Shown: piece after piece, positions 1 through 12,475 of the stretch
How positions within the stretch are numbered: position 1 is the first letter of the stretch
How the letters are laid out: the number at the start of each line of letters is the position of its first letter
Source: Cheilinus undulatus
Taxonomy: Eukaryota; Chordata; Actinopteri; Labriformes; Labridae
NCBI RefSeq assembly: GCF_018320785.1
Contig: NC_054881.1
Coordinates: 30,721,947 to 30,785,946 of the forward strand
Reading direction: 5' to 3'
DNA length: 64,000 nt
Made by a program: the position numbers and the translations under genes
Notes under the pieces: generated by a model
What the model was told of the DNA's origin: nothing
What the model saw: the letters and a program-made list of their open reading frames with translations, nothing else
Database searches by the model: none

Positions 1-343
1 TTTTTTCAAGTTTCATTCTCACCTTTAAACAAAAGGATCAGCTGACATTCCTATACAGCGCATCAAGGAAAGTGTTTGCATTTTAGAGATGTTTTACAAA
101 AATAGCTCAAGATCACTGAGTTGCGTTATTGAGCATTCATGATCATAATGTGTGCTTGCTTGTTTCATATCGGTACAGTATTGCTGAGATGCCTTCTTTT
201 TATTGAAAACCAGTGTGTAATTGAGCATTGAAACTGTACCGTATTCTTTTTTTCTTTTCTTCTTTTTTTGCTTCTGATACAGATAATCTGTGAGTGAGAC
301 AAGCTGATCTGTTGCCTATACCAATAACATTTTATGTTTTGAT

Positions 344-1161
344 TAAGGGTCAACCAATATTGTTTTTTTCAGGGACGATATTGATACCAATTACTAGTAG
401 TCCATGTGACTGATAACCGATATTTGGAACCTCTATGCATTTTTTATGACCAGTGTTAATTTTGGCAGCTATTTTTAATGTAAGTTTTGGTCTTAGTCTT
501 TAGATGAAATGTATTTTAGTTTTAGTCACATTTTAGTCATTTCTACTTGTTTTAGTTTTAGTCTAGTTTTAGTCCATAAAAAGTCCTCACATTTTAGCCT
601 TTTGGTCAAAGCATTTATTCTCTTGCCTAAATCTGCTACCAATAATGGTAGTGTGTTCGTTGCACTCTGCCAAACCTGGGGTCCCTGCTTTCTATAGCTG
701 AGAGGCAGAATAGCTATACATGCATTGTTTTTTGACAGATTTACCCACAGTGGAGAAATATCACTGATTTTGAATTTTACATTTTAGTCTAGTTTTAGTC
801 ATCTTGACAAAAACTGAACTTTTTGCCAGTTTTAGTCATCACAGATCTGTTTTTGTTACTCTTAGTCTAGTCTTCCTCATGGAAAAAAAGGCTGTCGACG
901 AAAATTTTAAGTCATAGTTTCAATCAACGAAGTTAACACTGGTTATGACAAACAAAATGTACTGCAATGCAGAAAAGTAAAACCTAATGTTATATATTTA
1001 AGGAAAACAATTTAACACTATCTTTGTTAGCATGTGAAACAGAACAGAGCAATACTGTAGCAGCAGGAAACAAGAAGTGATGTCATCCACCTAGACCTTA
1101 GTGTTTGAAATATCAAATTTCAATGTCAATAATCAGCCAGGCTAATAATCAATTTACCCCT
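344..1161. mobile_element. Non-autonomous DNA transposon copy 1 (hAT-like family), interrupted by a second element
   Basis: The left end (aagggtcaaccaatattg) and right end (inverse of ccaggggtaaattgatt) form diverged terminal inverted repeats. The body matches the element at 60,070-61,221 in the same orientation: shared stretches include the ACTAGTAGTCCATGTGAC-type segment near 393 and GTAGCAGCAGGAAACAAGAA near 1057. No transposase remains. The 451-941 segment is a separate nested insertion. Confidence 0.65.
451..941. mobile_element. Nested hAT-like MITE with CAGTGTTAA ends
   Basis: A 491-bp element beginning CAGTGTTAATTTTGG and ending in the inverse CGAAGTTAACACTG, flanked by near-identical 8-bp direct repeats (tttatgac at 443-450, gttatgac at 942-949). 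The 8-bp duplication is the hAT signature. Its interior is made of reiterated TTTTAGT/TTAGTCTAGTT words (480-870). The paralogous copy at 60 kb has the uninterrupted site (cttatggcaaac), so the insertion is directly demonstrated. Confidence 0.8.
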
Positions 1162-3736
1162 GGTTTTGGCATAGTAGCTAGTTTAAGGGTTTAACAGTCT
1201 CCTTAGCTGTACAATGTATGAGGACCTCCTACAAGTGGCAGCATAACCTAATAAATTTACCACAAAAGTAATACTTTTTCAGTTATAAACATGCTTTTGC
1301 TTACTCTGTCTAATAGGGCAGAACAAAAGCATCCCGAGGAGCAATGCAGATACTCCACAGTCAAGACAGCTGAATTGCACAGTTTGATTATTCAATAATT
1401 ACATCTGATCAGTTCTGTGAATAAATAAACATAGTGACTATAGGACTGAAAAACTAGAGGTATTTGATCAGCCAAACAGTCAATGTTTAAAAGGTACAAG
1501 TCTTGGGGAAAAAAAACAAAAACAAATTTCACCTCCTAACAACATTAGTTTTTAAAGTTTCTTGCCAAAACCACCTGCATTTTATTTTTTTAAGTCACAT
1601 TTACACAAACGTAACTATGATACATTTTTAGAGCTGATCTTAAACATATAACGCAACGTTATGCTGCTTCATTTAATTAGCCAACTGGCTATTATCCTTC
1701 ATGTTTCAACACAAATTTCATTATTGGTTTGATATTTTTAGCTAACTGGACTTGCGGCAAACTTTGGGGCATCTTGCCATGGCTCCTTTGCAGGAAGGAA
1801 GCTGAAGTTCTTGATTAGTGATGTCATATTTCCAGGAAAATTTTGATAACACCATTCCAGATGGAAAAGATTCTTGAAATTAGTCCATTCTCAGCTAGAA
1901 GAGCTAACATTTATCTGTTAATAGGTTTTGTTACTGTATGCCAAACATTATACAAGGTCTGGTTAATAGGAATTGTTTGATACTCTAACCTCAGTCAGCA
2001 GATTGTGGTCTAGAGTCTAGTCTTGTCGTATAAATTAGAACTGGTAGGCAGTGATTAGTATTCTTTGATAAAGCAGCCATCTAAGTATCTTTGCATTGAT
2101 GTATCAGTGATAAATGTGAGCACAGTCCACATAACATGGACCATTAGCCATGGACATAATCAGCACTCAGTCAAAAGAAAACATCCAAAATCTTTAGTGT
2201 TTGCTTAGCTGTTAGACAGTGAAGCAACTGCAAAATAAATAAGTATAATATAAGCATCATGGAAAATGGAGAATTTATGGAAACCTCGTGAATGAGAAAC
2301 ATAAATGTCATGATGGTTAACAATATTCGATTCCTTACCCAGGTACTTTATCCTGTGTCACATAGCCATGTGATTCTCTAGCGTTAAGTGTACTGAGTAC
2401 ACCAAAGCATGCACTAAAGTATTCTAAACCAGCCCGTGAATGTGACCCAATATTTTAATGACTCTGTGCGCCAGCCTGCCTCGTCCCTCTGGGGCCACTG
2501 TTATTCTGTTCACCACAGACACAGTGATCCTCTGTGTTCCACATTTTGTTCGGGTCACATCCAAGCCCAGTGGCCCCGGTTCACTTCTCGGCCTGGTTCC
2601 TATTTAATTAGAGGTTCGCTAGACTGTTCTGACTGAGAAAGCAAAAGCTGGGGGCTTTAGAGGACAGGATGGCGAGGCTAAAAAGGCCCCAGTCCTTCCT
2701 TTCCCACACTGTGTGATCAAGTCCAGCCATTAACAACAAATGTTCATTCATTGTTGATCAATTGTGCAATGCTTTGTCCATCAGAAATCTTAATCAATGA
2801 CATGCTTGTGTAATCAGAGGGGAGTCCTCCACTAAAGCTTAAATTAGTGCAGCTTAGAAATGACAGTCCTAATTGGAATAATGAATGAGAATGAGATGAC
2901 ACATGTCCTCAATGAGCTTGTCAGGTTAAAACTCAGTTTTCAAGTTAGTCAGGCATTGCTCTCTGTCATGCACAACTGCAGGTGCCTCTGAGGACATGGC
3001 CCCAGAAACCCTTTGGCTCTAATTATCATCTGGTCACAGATAGATATAAGATATTTGGATAGAAAGTAAGACACCTTTGAAAGCACAATATGTTGGATTC
3101 TCACTCTGAAATGCCTAAATTGATTTCAAAATTTAGCTACTCATCGTATGTACATTTTTAGATAATAGTTTACAATACTTGAAATAGTTTTAAAAGCCAG
3201 AGAAATCCTGAAGTTTCATAGTTGTAGGGGGGACATAGCCACCATGACAGACAGAACATGTATATCTTTGCTGCTACATAAGAAAGTGGTAACTGCTACT
3301 GTTTTGCAAGCTCCTCCCCATCATGCTCAAATGTACTTTATTCCTTGGGTGTGTTAGTCTTGACTGTAGTCCACTCGTAGTTTGAATTCTCCATGGCTGA
3401 TGGGCTGGAATAGCAGGGAACCACTCCCATGATTCCCTGATACCCTCTTCTATGTCATGTTATGTTACTGACTTGATTGATAGCCCGCTGGAGGTTGAAT
3501 TTGCATAAATTTTGTATTAAACCTTTCATTTACATAGTTAAGTCCTTCTCTTAAGCTAAAGGAGACAGCATTAGGTAATGAAGAAGACAGTAAAAAATGG
3601 GCTAATGTTCTCCTGATACACCTACCAGTCTAATTATATAAAAATAAAGACCCATAATTGTATGTATGCATACCCAGTATTCCTTTTCTTGTTGCTTATG
3701 TATAACTTTTGATCATATATTTCTGTGTTTCTCCAG

Positions 3737-6101
3737 ACTCTAAAGGCCTGTCCAACCCTAGCGAGGTAGAAGCTCTGAGAGAGAAAGTGTACGCGTCTTT
3801 AGAGGCCTACTGCAAACAGAAATACCCTGAGCAGCCTGGCAGGTATGAACACAAACAGAGAAATGAATGTGCAGATCCCCTGACTCTGAGCTGAGTTTAA
3901 CTCTGAAGATACTGAGAAATATAAAAATAGTGCAGTTCTGTGCTTGAATTTATCAAAAACTGCAAGCCATTCTTTTTATTATTTATTATTATCTTTTTTT
4001 TTATCAGCACCAATCCCAATCTACATCACCATCTAACACGCTATATGTTTTTCCTGAATTGGGAAAAAAAAAAAAAAAAAAAAAAAAACAGTAATAAGTA
4101 TCTTTATTTCATTTGTTTGCATGAAAATTGTATGCGAGCATGACTTGGTAATCCATTTCACAGGTAAATTGTGCATTAAGTGTACACAGGATGATTGAAG
4201 AAGCATTGTTTGTTCCAGTGACATTTCTTTCTTCTTTATTGTGATAAAGTAAATATAGGTTTCATTGATATGTTTATTTCAACGATTCATGTTGTGATAG
4301 CAATAAAATTTTGATTTATTGTGCAGCCCAATGTATCATGTAAGATGATAATGTTCATCAGTGGAACATTTCAGAACCACACATAAAAGATGCTCGATGA
4401 ACGAGGTACAGCTATTAAATAATGAGACTGTGTTTTATATAATAAATGTTTGGTATTCATGCACAACTACTGTAAGTCTGCAATGAGTGACACCTTTAGT
4501 TCACTGCTAGCTACTGATGGAAGCGCACATGATTTTACTAAGGCGTTAGAAAATGATTAGCTTAAAAGCTAAGCAACACATTAGCTGACATTATCTGAGG
4601 TGTATGGGAACACTGCAGTGCATGTGCATGTGTTTGAAGGGCACCAAAGATTTTGTGAAGGCAGAGAGGATGTCCAAGACCATGGACGTTCTGGGCGCCC
4701 ATGCACATCAAAAATTTCTGAAAACATTCAACAAGTCGAACAAATTGTTTGAAATTATTGATGGCCCAGTATAAGAATGATAGCAGAAATGCTCTCCACT
4801 GATAAAGAGACAGTTCAGCAAATTTTTCACAGCAGTTTGAACAAGACAAAAGTGTGTGCCAAAGTTGTCCCAAAACCTCTGACTCCTGGTCAAAAGGAAA
4901 AAAAAAATCAGGCAAATATGTGGAGACATTTTGGAACAAATAAAAAGACACATGGATTTTTTTAGGAGGAGTGATGACGTATGCTAAAACTTGGATCCTC
5001 CAATAGTGAATGCATTGGAAAGCACCATCATCAGGAAGGATGAAGAAAGCATAATACAATAATACAATACAAGAACTTTATTTATCCCCGAAGGGAAATT
5101 CAATCGTCTGGGATTCTCATCTGTTTACTGTAGAATTATAAAGTCTAATAGCTGATGGTATGAAAGATTTTCTAAATCTTTCTGTCTTGCAGTGCAGGGA
5201 TAGGAGCCATCCACCACCATTGTTTCTTTGCTCACTGAGGGAGATATGAAGTGGATGATCCATGTTTCTCAGAATGGCCTCTACCTTGCTCAGTGCGCGT
5301 CTCTTCACCTCATCCTCCAATGAGTTCAATTTGATTCCTACCACAGCATGACAAAGCAAGTCCAAAATCAAGGCCATGTTGATTGTTTTCTTTGACATTA
5401 AGGGTATCATTTTGAAAGAGTGGGTTCTAGAAGGGTCAGTGATGAATTAACACTATTACAAACAGATTCTGTGAAAACTGTGAGGAAAAAGTCTAAAGAA
5501 AGAGACCACAACTGTGGACACTGCACTCTCAGTAAGGCAGTTTCTGGCCCAAAAACAAATAAAAGAGCTTGATCACTCTCCCTATCCACCTGATCTAGCA
5601 CCGCGTGACTTTTACCTTTTTCCTGACAGCAAATCTGTCAGAAGTTAAAACAATGACAGAAGCTCTGAGACAACTGTTGGAAAAACACCTGCATGGCTTT
5701 GATCAGTGGAAGACCTGAATGCAGCGGTGTAATGATGCAGAAGGGGGTATACTGAAGGAGAAAGGCACTGATAAATGTTTATGTTCAATAAAATTGCATT
5801 ACAGCATTCGTCTCATTTTTATTAGCCATACCTCGTATGTCTGGCATCAGTGATGCTATTTTCTTCACAGTCATCCTCCCATCCCTCCTTAATCTGTTGA
5901 AAGTACAGAACTTTCTCATTTAGGTGTCTTGTTTTTGTCTTCTGATGTGACAGATTTGCCAAGCTGCTGCTGCGGTTACCAGCGCTGCGCTCCATCGGCC
6001 TCAAGTGTCTGGAGCACTTGTTCTTCTTCAAGCTCATCGGAGACACGCCCATCGACACCTTCCTCATGGAGATGCTCGAAGCCCCACATCAAATGACATA
6101 A
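3737..6101 (+). CDS. rxra: Retinoid X receptor alpha, last two coding exons (partial, C-terminal ligand-binding domain)
   Basis: Nuclear receptor that binds 9-cis retinoic acid and heterodimerises with RAR, TR, VDR, PPAR and LXR in the nucleus. Two exons are present: 3737-3842 (106 bp, acceptor CTCCAG, donor GTATGA) and 5954-6101 (148 bp to the TAA stop). They join in frame through a split Arg codon. The 83 or so encoded residues run from [20 protein letters not shown] through the helix 10/11 dimer region ([20 protein letters not shown]) to the AF-2 helix 12 (FLMEMLEAP). The C-terminus APHQMT is the RXRA ending; as recalled, RXRB ends APHQLA and RXRG differs. Earlier exons (DNA-binding domain and the first part of the LBD) lie before the window. 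A mariner copy carrying a LINE fragment sits in the intervening intron, but both splice sites are intact. After the teleost genome duplication there may be two rxra copies; which one this is cannot be told here. Confidence 0.96.
4064..4088. repeat. Poly(A) run (A25)
   Basis: A homopolymer of 25 A in the last rxra intron, preceded by a T-rich stretch. It is a simple repeat likely to vary in length; there is no sign of a retrocopy attached to it. Confidence 0.9.
4401..5838 (+). mobile_element. Mariner-like transposon copy A (decayed, interrupted by a LINE fragment)
   Basis: Terminal inverted repeats are acgaggtacagctattaaat at the left (4401) and its inverse gccatacctcgta at the right (5826-5838). 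The + strand encodes mariner transposase pieces with many breaks: a helix-turn-helix-like segment near 4777 ([17 protein letters not shown]), the [12 protein letters not shown] motif near 4849 and the C-terminal catalytic [15 protein letters not shown] motif near 5580-5625. It lies in the last rxra intron. Without the LINE insert it is about 1.15 kb, a little under the ~1.3 kb of a full mariner. Not functional. Copy B of the same family is at 42,135-43,389. Confidence 0.85.
5053..5344 (-). mobile_element. LINE 3'-end fragment inserted in mariner copy A
   Basis: Minus-strand remnant of a non-LTR retrotransposon. The translated 3' end of the reverse-transcriptase ORF reads [15 protein letters not shown], followed by the fish LINE tail (inverse of ttatttatccccgaagggaa) and a short ATTGT repeat tail. 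A 5-bp direct repeat AGCAT flanks it (5048-5052 and 5345-5349). Aligning against mariner copy B shows the mariner sequence resumes right after the second AGCAT. About 290 bp, heavily 5'-truncated. Confidence 0.8.
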
Positions 6102-8261
6102 TAGCAGAGAGGGCTGAGCTCTCCTCCCCTTTCCCTCGTCCCCCACATCTCTCACCAACCCTGGATTGGGAGCAGGGTCCTTGTTTTTTTAAATCCCATC
6201 TCCAGCAAGGGACAGATCACGTGGTGACTTTTAATGGAGAACCTCTCTCTTCCTCCCATCCTCCCTTGATCCCCATTTTTCTCAGCTCCCCCTTTGATGT
6301 GTTTCAAAACAATGAATTCATCATGTCTATGGGTCTGTTTTATACCTTGTAAAAATATATAAATAAGAAATATATATATATGAAAATCACCGCAACACGA
6401 GTGACAGCAGCGGACTAAAAGAAGGTTGGACAGAGGACAAAAGAAACGTATTGAGCCATCGTTTTCATCCTTGCTTTTCCTACACCTTGTCAAAAAAGCT
6501 GAGATGATCAGGTTTTAACACCCACAGTTTTGCTTGCAGGTATAATAAAAAACAGCGGTGATGTCATTCTGGATACTCAGCGTTGTGATCGGGACAATCG
6601 TGGACTGGGAGAGCCTCAGGCTGTCTAGACTTGGACCTGGGCCCTCTCTCTTTTTCAGGACTGAACTTCTTTTGGGGAGGGATGTCGGGGACAATATGTC
6701 TGCTCGAAAAGGAACTCGTCTGTTCCTGCCTGACTCAGCTGAATATGTCAGGTCTTGCACTAGCTGTTTTTTGAAGTGTGGAGCAGAACTCAGAGGTGGG
6801 TTAACAAGACTGCAAGTGCTCAAAAACCTCAGGTCTCTGCCCAATTCCAACAAATACAACCATGTCTTACTCTATTAGCACTGTGCAAACGTCCGCAGGG
6901 ATGACGTGTTGTTCACTAATCAGCCCGTCAGTTACTGTTAACTGATTGAACAAGAGTTGGGAGAGCTTGTTATGTACAATCTGTGCAGAACTTCTGCACA
7001 CAGGCTGTTGTAAATTAGCCATACATTAGCTCAATGCTAAATGATGCTCTGAAAGGCTACCAGCATGGGCAGGAATTGTTTGTATCCTGTTTTAAACAGC
7101 TGATCTCTGTTGCAACCTCACTGGTGATCACAACAATCTTGATAGGCTGGAAAGTGTGCACAGCCTCAGCTGTGGGGATGTACTGTTGTTTTTCTGGCCA
7201 TCTGAGCTCCGTTTGGTCCCCTTTCAAACATCTCCACTTCTCATTTCATGTGAATTTCAGTACACCATTTACACCTCCACTTTCAGAAATCCCTCTGCTC
7301 AACGCAGCAGGTGTAAGCTTTCAGATCACCTCATATCTTCATGTACAGAAAGTTACAACCATAAACAGTATTGATGTTCTCATCAGTTTTATTTTTAACA
7401 ACAGTGATGCACTATTACCTCTGTTATCATGCCTCTGACCTTCAGTTGTTGACACTCTTCTAACCATTTTCAGTACGCCCGATAGTGCTTGTCGTTGCAG
7501 CAGAGCCATTATTTGTTTATTTGTTTGTTACTTGGCACTTAACCTCATGACAGTGAAGTCGGGTTCCTAATCAGAGAGCTGATGTTGATGTAATCGAACT
7601 CTGAGGTAGAATTTGGCGCGGGCCCAATCAGGAATGCCTAAATAGTTTTTCTCCTCAGAGGGACACACAATCGCTCTCTCTGCACTTCTCTGGACAACCG
7701 AGTGTCATTCACATCAAACTGAAATCTTAGATATCTTCATGTTGTGTATAATTATGCTTTATTCTCATACTCTGCTTTTTTTTCTTCTCCTTTTCTCTAA
7801 ATGCTGCAGCTGCTGCAAAACTATGCATTGAGTGCATTTCCAAAGATTGTCTACGGAGTGGGTGCATGATAGTCTGGCTCAAACAGGTCTGATATCTTTT
7901 AAAACACGTATGTAAGGTGTTGGTTTGTGGTCTTTTTGTTTGGACTGGAGTAAATATCCAAAATAGGTTATTTTTACATAATTCAGATATTTCATAGTCA
8001 TTCTGTAATGGTTTATTCACTCTGGACTGATGCACAGAAAACAGCTGAGCACAGCACATTTTAAGGCCATGCTAAATCACATCTGTTACTAAGATTAATG
8101 TGAGAAAACTTAATCAACTAGCACTATTAAAGTCTAAAAGAAACAGTGAAAGAACACTTTTTAATCAGCATTTATAGACTAAATGTATGGAGTCCTGAGT
8201 GCGCCATGTCATTAGCCGTCTCCAGTAAGTATTCAAAATCAATTTGAAAAGCTACACACTC

Positions 8262-8545
8262 ACCGACCACTTCTTTAGGTATACCTGTTTAACTGCTCAT
8301 TAATGCAGATATCTAATCAGTCAATCACATAACATCAAATTACTGCATTGAGGCATGAGGGCATTGTCGAGATTCTCTGCTGAAGTTCAAACCCAGCATC
8401 AGAACTGGGGAATTAAGTTAGTACGAACTGGTTGTTCCAGCAGGCTTCCATGTTCTTCATGCCAAATTCAAGAGGGGTCTGGCTGCAGACTGTACATCTC
8501 TGACGGCCACTCTCACAGACCATTAATCTGAGACGCCGTCTTTGT
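8262..8545. mobile_element. Fragment of a dispersed fish DNA element (Tc1-like, tentative)
   Basis: The text from the actcaccgaccacttcttta start through tatacctgtttaactgctc and taatcagtcaatcacat matches a dispersed teleost repeat as I remember it (consensus start CACTCACCGGCCACTTTATT). Only the left part is preserved, and no transposase frame remains. The family call is from memory. Confidence 0.5.
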
Positions 8546-8896
8546 CAGAACAGAAATACACGCTTAATAAATAAAAAATAAGATGAAATTTCTGTTTAGT
8601 GTTAGGGTAAGGGTTAAGGTAACAGATAGGATTCCAAAAGTTAAAGTTAAAAATCTGATTACAGAGCCTTTAATAAAGCCTAATGAACAATGTGCTCACA
8701 GGAAAAAAGCTTGTTCATAGAAACATCCTAACATAGCTGACATGGATTACTCTAAGCTAACTGTTAGCTGTTTATGTAGCTACGTAGATAATGTAGCTCA
8801 GTAGCTAAGGCATAGCACACAAAGCAGCTACAAAAGCTATGTTCTCTACATAGCAATGTTAACTTCAGCTAACTTAGCTACATTGGTTAATGTATA

Positions 8897-8997
8897 GGGT
8901 GACCAGATGTCCCTGATTTCTGGAGACAGCCCCCGTTTTAAGAGACTTGTACCTGGCTTGTGTCAACCCCGGAAATGTCCCCATTTTTTAACTGTTA

Positions 8998-9032
<35 letters not shown>
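8897..9032 (+). repeat. Dispersed repeat fragment followed by A32 tail
   Basis: A segment starting gggtgaccagatgtccctg is followed within about 100 bp by a 32-base A run (9001-9032). The arrangement could be a retroposed copy with a poly(A) tail, or a DNA-element fragment beside a simple repeat. I saw no target duplication. Confidence 0.45.
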
Positions 9033-9036
<4 letters not shown>

Positions 9037-12000
9037 CCTACAAATTAAGTAGATACTGTATTAAACCAAGAAATGTTTTTCCTGTTCTCAGCTGATCATA
9101 GTGTATCCAGGTGTGGTCTTCTGCCCATCTTCTCAAAGGTCTGACATGTTGTGCTTTCTTAGATGCTCATCTGCATACCTCTGTTGTGACAAGTGGTTAT
9201 TTAAGTTACTGTTGCCTTTGAGCTTAAACCAATCTAGTCATTCTCCTTTGACCTCTGCCATCAAATGAGACATTGTGGCCCAGAGAACTGCAACTCACTG
9301 GACATTTCCTCTTTTTAAGACCACTCTCTATATCACAGTGAGGCATTTGTAAGTGAAAATCCCCGTAGATCTGAAATACTGAGACCAGCCTGTCCAGCAG
9401 CGACAACTATGGCACCCTCTAAGTCCCTTCAATCACATTTCCTCCACACTCTGAAGCTTGGTTTGATATTCAGCTGATCGCCCTTACCATGTCTACATGC
9501 CTAAAATGCCTTGGTTCCTGCAAGCATTCATCTTCCTACATTGAAAAATAAGTAAATAATATATTGAAAATAATAGTTACATATCCCTACTCTTAAAAAC
9601 TAATAAAGAATAATTTGTAATTGAATGGACTAATTTAACAAAGGTTTTCAGTTTGTGATCTTGTGCAGTTTCCATCATATGATTAATTTATTTAAAAACA
9701 AAATAAAGCTTCACTTGAAATTTTACAAAATAAAACATTTAGACCGGTGACCTACTTAATGTTCTTATATTTTTGAATGACTCCATCAGGACTCCATACA
9801 AGTCAAGACACTTGTGATACTTCGGCCATTTGTCCATTTTCTTTGTTAAACTGATCCAGAGACACCCAGAGTTTGCTCTGAATTGTCACATGCTTTTGTC
9901 ACTTCATAAGAGAGATTTGGGATGTACAGGCTTATTAAGAGCTGTGAGCTCCCTCTAGTGGATGAGAAGCAGCACTGCATCATTACTTGAATTTTTCTAC
10001 AAGTATTTAATCAGACAGAAGGAAGGCACTTTCTCACAGCGTTCTTATCACCATCGTTCCTCGTGATGAGACAAAACCTCAGTGTCTGTGTTTGCTAAAA
10101 CTTAAAAAAAGGTAGCAATAACTTCAGTATGACTTATTGACTTGTTTTAATTGTATGAGACAGTTTAATTGAGGTGGCCTGTATTCAAATATTCTATCCA
10201 GGTGACAGTATTGACTGCCAGTTTGAGCTCAGTTTACAGTATTTATATTCTGGACAAAATCTATGTTGTGTCTGACAAAACAAAAAAATACAATCACCAC
10301 AGCAAAAGAAGCTTTACTATGACCATTTCCCTGAAGACAGTCTAGATTTTCAGATCTTTTTGGGGGGAATTTTGCAGATTTTAATCACAATTTCAAGCTA
10401 GTATCGATTGATTTTCTGACTTGGTGACCCAACTTTAAAATGAATATCCCTCTGTCCCCTCAATTCTGATGTCTTCTCTAAGTTTACTGTGATCGATGAG
10501 CGCAGGTATCTTAAGCCATAAGGTAGATCTTTATGTACAAGCTCACTCCCCTGCAAGAAACAACGACCTACATTAAGAAACATAGAATGGTTACCTACAT
10601 GAATGCTTTATAACATAAAGCTATATTTTGTTAATATGTAAATGTGTATATATTTATAAATATATATCGAGAGAGCTGTTCAAGTATTTCTGACATTGAA
10701 AGAGGGAGCCAAGTCTTTTAGACCAAACAGTTCCACACCAGGTGTTCTTCAACTCAGAGTTTTATGATGTTCTTTGACTCACAAATATCTGAGGCTTTTT
10801 TTTTATTCAATGTGACTTTATGAAATTCGCCCTGATCAACCAGCAGAATCGCAGCAGCTCTAAACGAAAAAAAAAAAAAAAAAAAGAACCAGCTTTCCAG
10901 CAGTTTCTGGGACCTCAAGAGAAAAAAAAGTGGTGAAAAAGAGCAAAAAAAGGTTCAGACTTTAAACCCTCAAATGTATGTGTTGCTTGGCAATTGTGTT
11001 CAAAAAGTGTTATCAGGAAAAGCTAAGCTTGTGACACAATCACTGCTTTCTTTGTTGCATAGACTTAAAATGTTCAAGTGAAAAGAAAAAAAAAAAGAAA
11101 AACACTTGGAAAAGATCTATTTTTGTACAAAGGTAATTTTATCCCTTGCTTGTGTACTCTGTTCTTTCCCCTTTTTCTTCTGTGGGCCGTTGTATACATT
11201 GTGGAAAAGCTTATCCAGAGAGGCAAGAGACAATTTTCAGATTGAAAATTTAAGGTGAGAGAAGTTGTTTGCTTTCGCACCTTGGTAACTGTGTCGCTTT
11301 TACTTTGCCATTTTCAACCTGTCCCTGCAAGATGGGAATGTCTTCTTTCATTATTTTTTTTGTCTATTTTTAAGGAGATGGAATTTTTGTCATCTGTTCT
11401 TTGTGGGTTGTTCTCTGATGTTCTATCTTTCATGGACAGAAAAAAGATTATTAAAAAAATTAAAGTGAAGCCCTCTGATTCTGTGTAATGTTTGTGATAC
11501 ATGTAAATGCTTGGTTCCCATGCAAACTTGGAAAACATGGATGACAGATGAGCAAGTTTCCAGGCATGGAAAACTCATGGAAAATGAGAGCGTAAGCAAA
11601 ATGTCCTGAAACATTCTCTTAATTTCATGTCAGAGTTTCCCAAACCAGATGACACTGTTGTCTGAAAGAGCTAAGCACTGTCAATTATCATATCCAATGT
11701 TGTCGGTAGTTCATGAACTATAGCAGTGATACCACCAAGCACAGTGGCAGGTAGACAGTTAGTGGTTTGTTTTCTATGGCCCAACAGAAAAACAAACCGC
11801 TTTGGATCGTACCCCTTGGTTTTGACATTAGGTGGTGCTGCTATATTAATTCTGTTAACAAGCATTTTGATGAGGGTTTGTTTTCATATTTTTCCATTTC
11901 CAAATTGCGACAACGTAAATGATCAACATACTGACAACCAAATTAATACCTCCATTTAAAACGCCCTGATGAACAGCAACTAAAGGGTTAGTTTTCTCTT

Positions 12001-12150
12001 GTTAAGCCTCTTAATGTTGAGAGGGGCTGTCAGTGTTTTTCCTCTGTGTTGCATGGAGCCTCATCCTTATCTTGAACAGGAGGGATCCAGTTGTAGCCAC
12101 AGCTGACCAGGGTCCCCGTCAAATCTGATTGGCCACCCCAAATTCCTTAA

Positions 12151-12475
12151 AGGTACAGTGTATAATATTTTGCAGAGAGGCATTAAGCGGAATGTAAGTA
12201 GGCCTGTCTAAATTAGTGTTTAATCACCTGACTTTATAAAGCTGTTTCATCTTTATTAACTTCAGATAAGCCTTTTGTTCATGCACAGGGAGTGGCCACG
12301 GGCTCCACCATCTTGGACTTTTTCTACTTGAAAGTTCCTACAGCTCCACAAAAGGGACCAAATAAGAGGTACACATTTTTAAAATTTCACTGGTTGCTGC
12401 ACTTACCACCAGAGGTGAGCATAGCAATCTGACTGTTAGATATCACAAATATGTCTAATTTTACACACTGTACCT
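12151..12475. mobile_element. TTAA-flanked MITE (piggyBac-like)
   Basis: A 325-bp element with inverted ends AGGTACAGTGTATAATATTT and, on the other strand at the right, AGGTACAGTGTGTAAAATTA, bounded by TTAA at 12,147-12,150 and 12,476-12,479. TTAA duplication is characteristic of piggyBac elements. The ends match a common fish repeat as I recall it. No coding capacity. Confidence 0.75.

Larger units (their letters stand above)
1..3736 (+). other. rxra: rxra intron (upstream of the penultimate exon)
   Basis: Ends in a good acceptor (tttctgtgtttctccag) at 3720-3736. It holds the nested hAT-like elements at 344-1161. From 1162 to 3736 I recognise no exon or repeat. The RXR exon that should precede 3737 (ending in the LFNP motif) is not in this stretch. 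The part 2430-3010 is somewhat more GC-balanced and free of repeat signatures, and could be conserved non-coding sequence, but this is a guess without alignment. Confidence 0.6.
6102..11480 (+). other. rxra: Probable long 3' UTR of rxra
   Basis: No coding exon follows the rxra stop. The next 5.4 kb is AT-rich with many A/T runs. Candidate poly(A) signals include AATAAA near 6544 and near 9700, and paired ATTAAA near 11446-11460 just after a T-rich stretch. The 10.6-11.5 kb part is free of recognisable repeats, which fits a real UTR. At 8.26-9.03 kb there are two repeat fragments, so if the UTR reaches 11.46 kb it contains transposon-derived sequence. Open frames within 6.0-7.4 kb show no homology and are treated as chance. 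The UTR end is inferred, not seen. Confidence 0.4.

Noticed and set aside
4562-5059. 165-codon minus-strand ORF near 4.6-5.1 kb
   Set aside because: It is the antisense of the mariner transposase in copy A, whose coding strand is +.
6005-6878. ORFs of 106-115 codons on both strands around and after the rxra stop
   Set aside because: Shadow frames of the last rxra exon and its 3' UTR; no independent homology.
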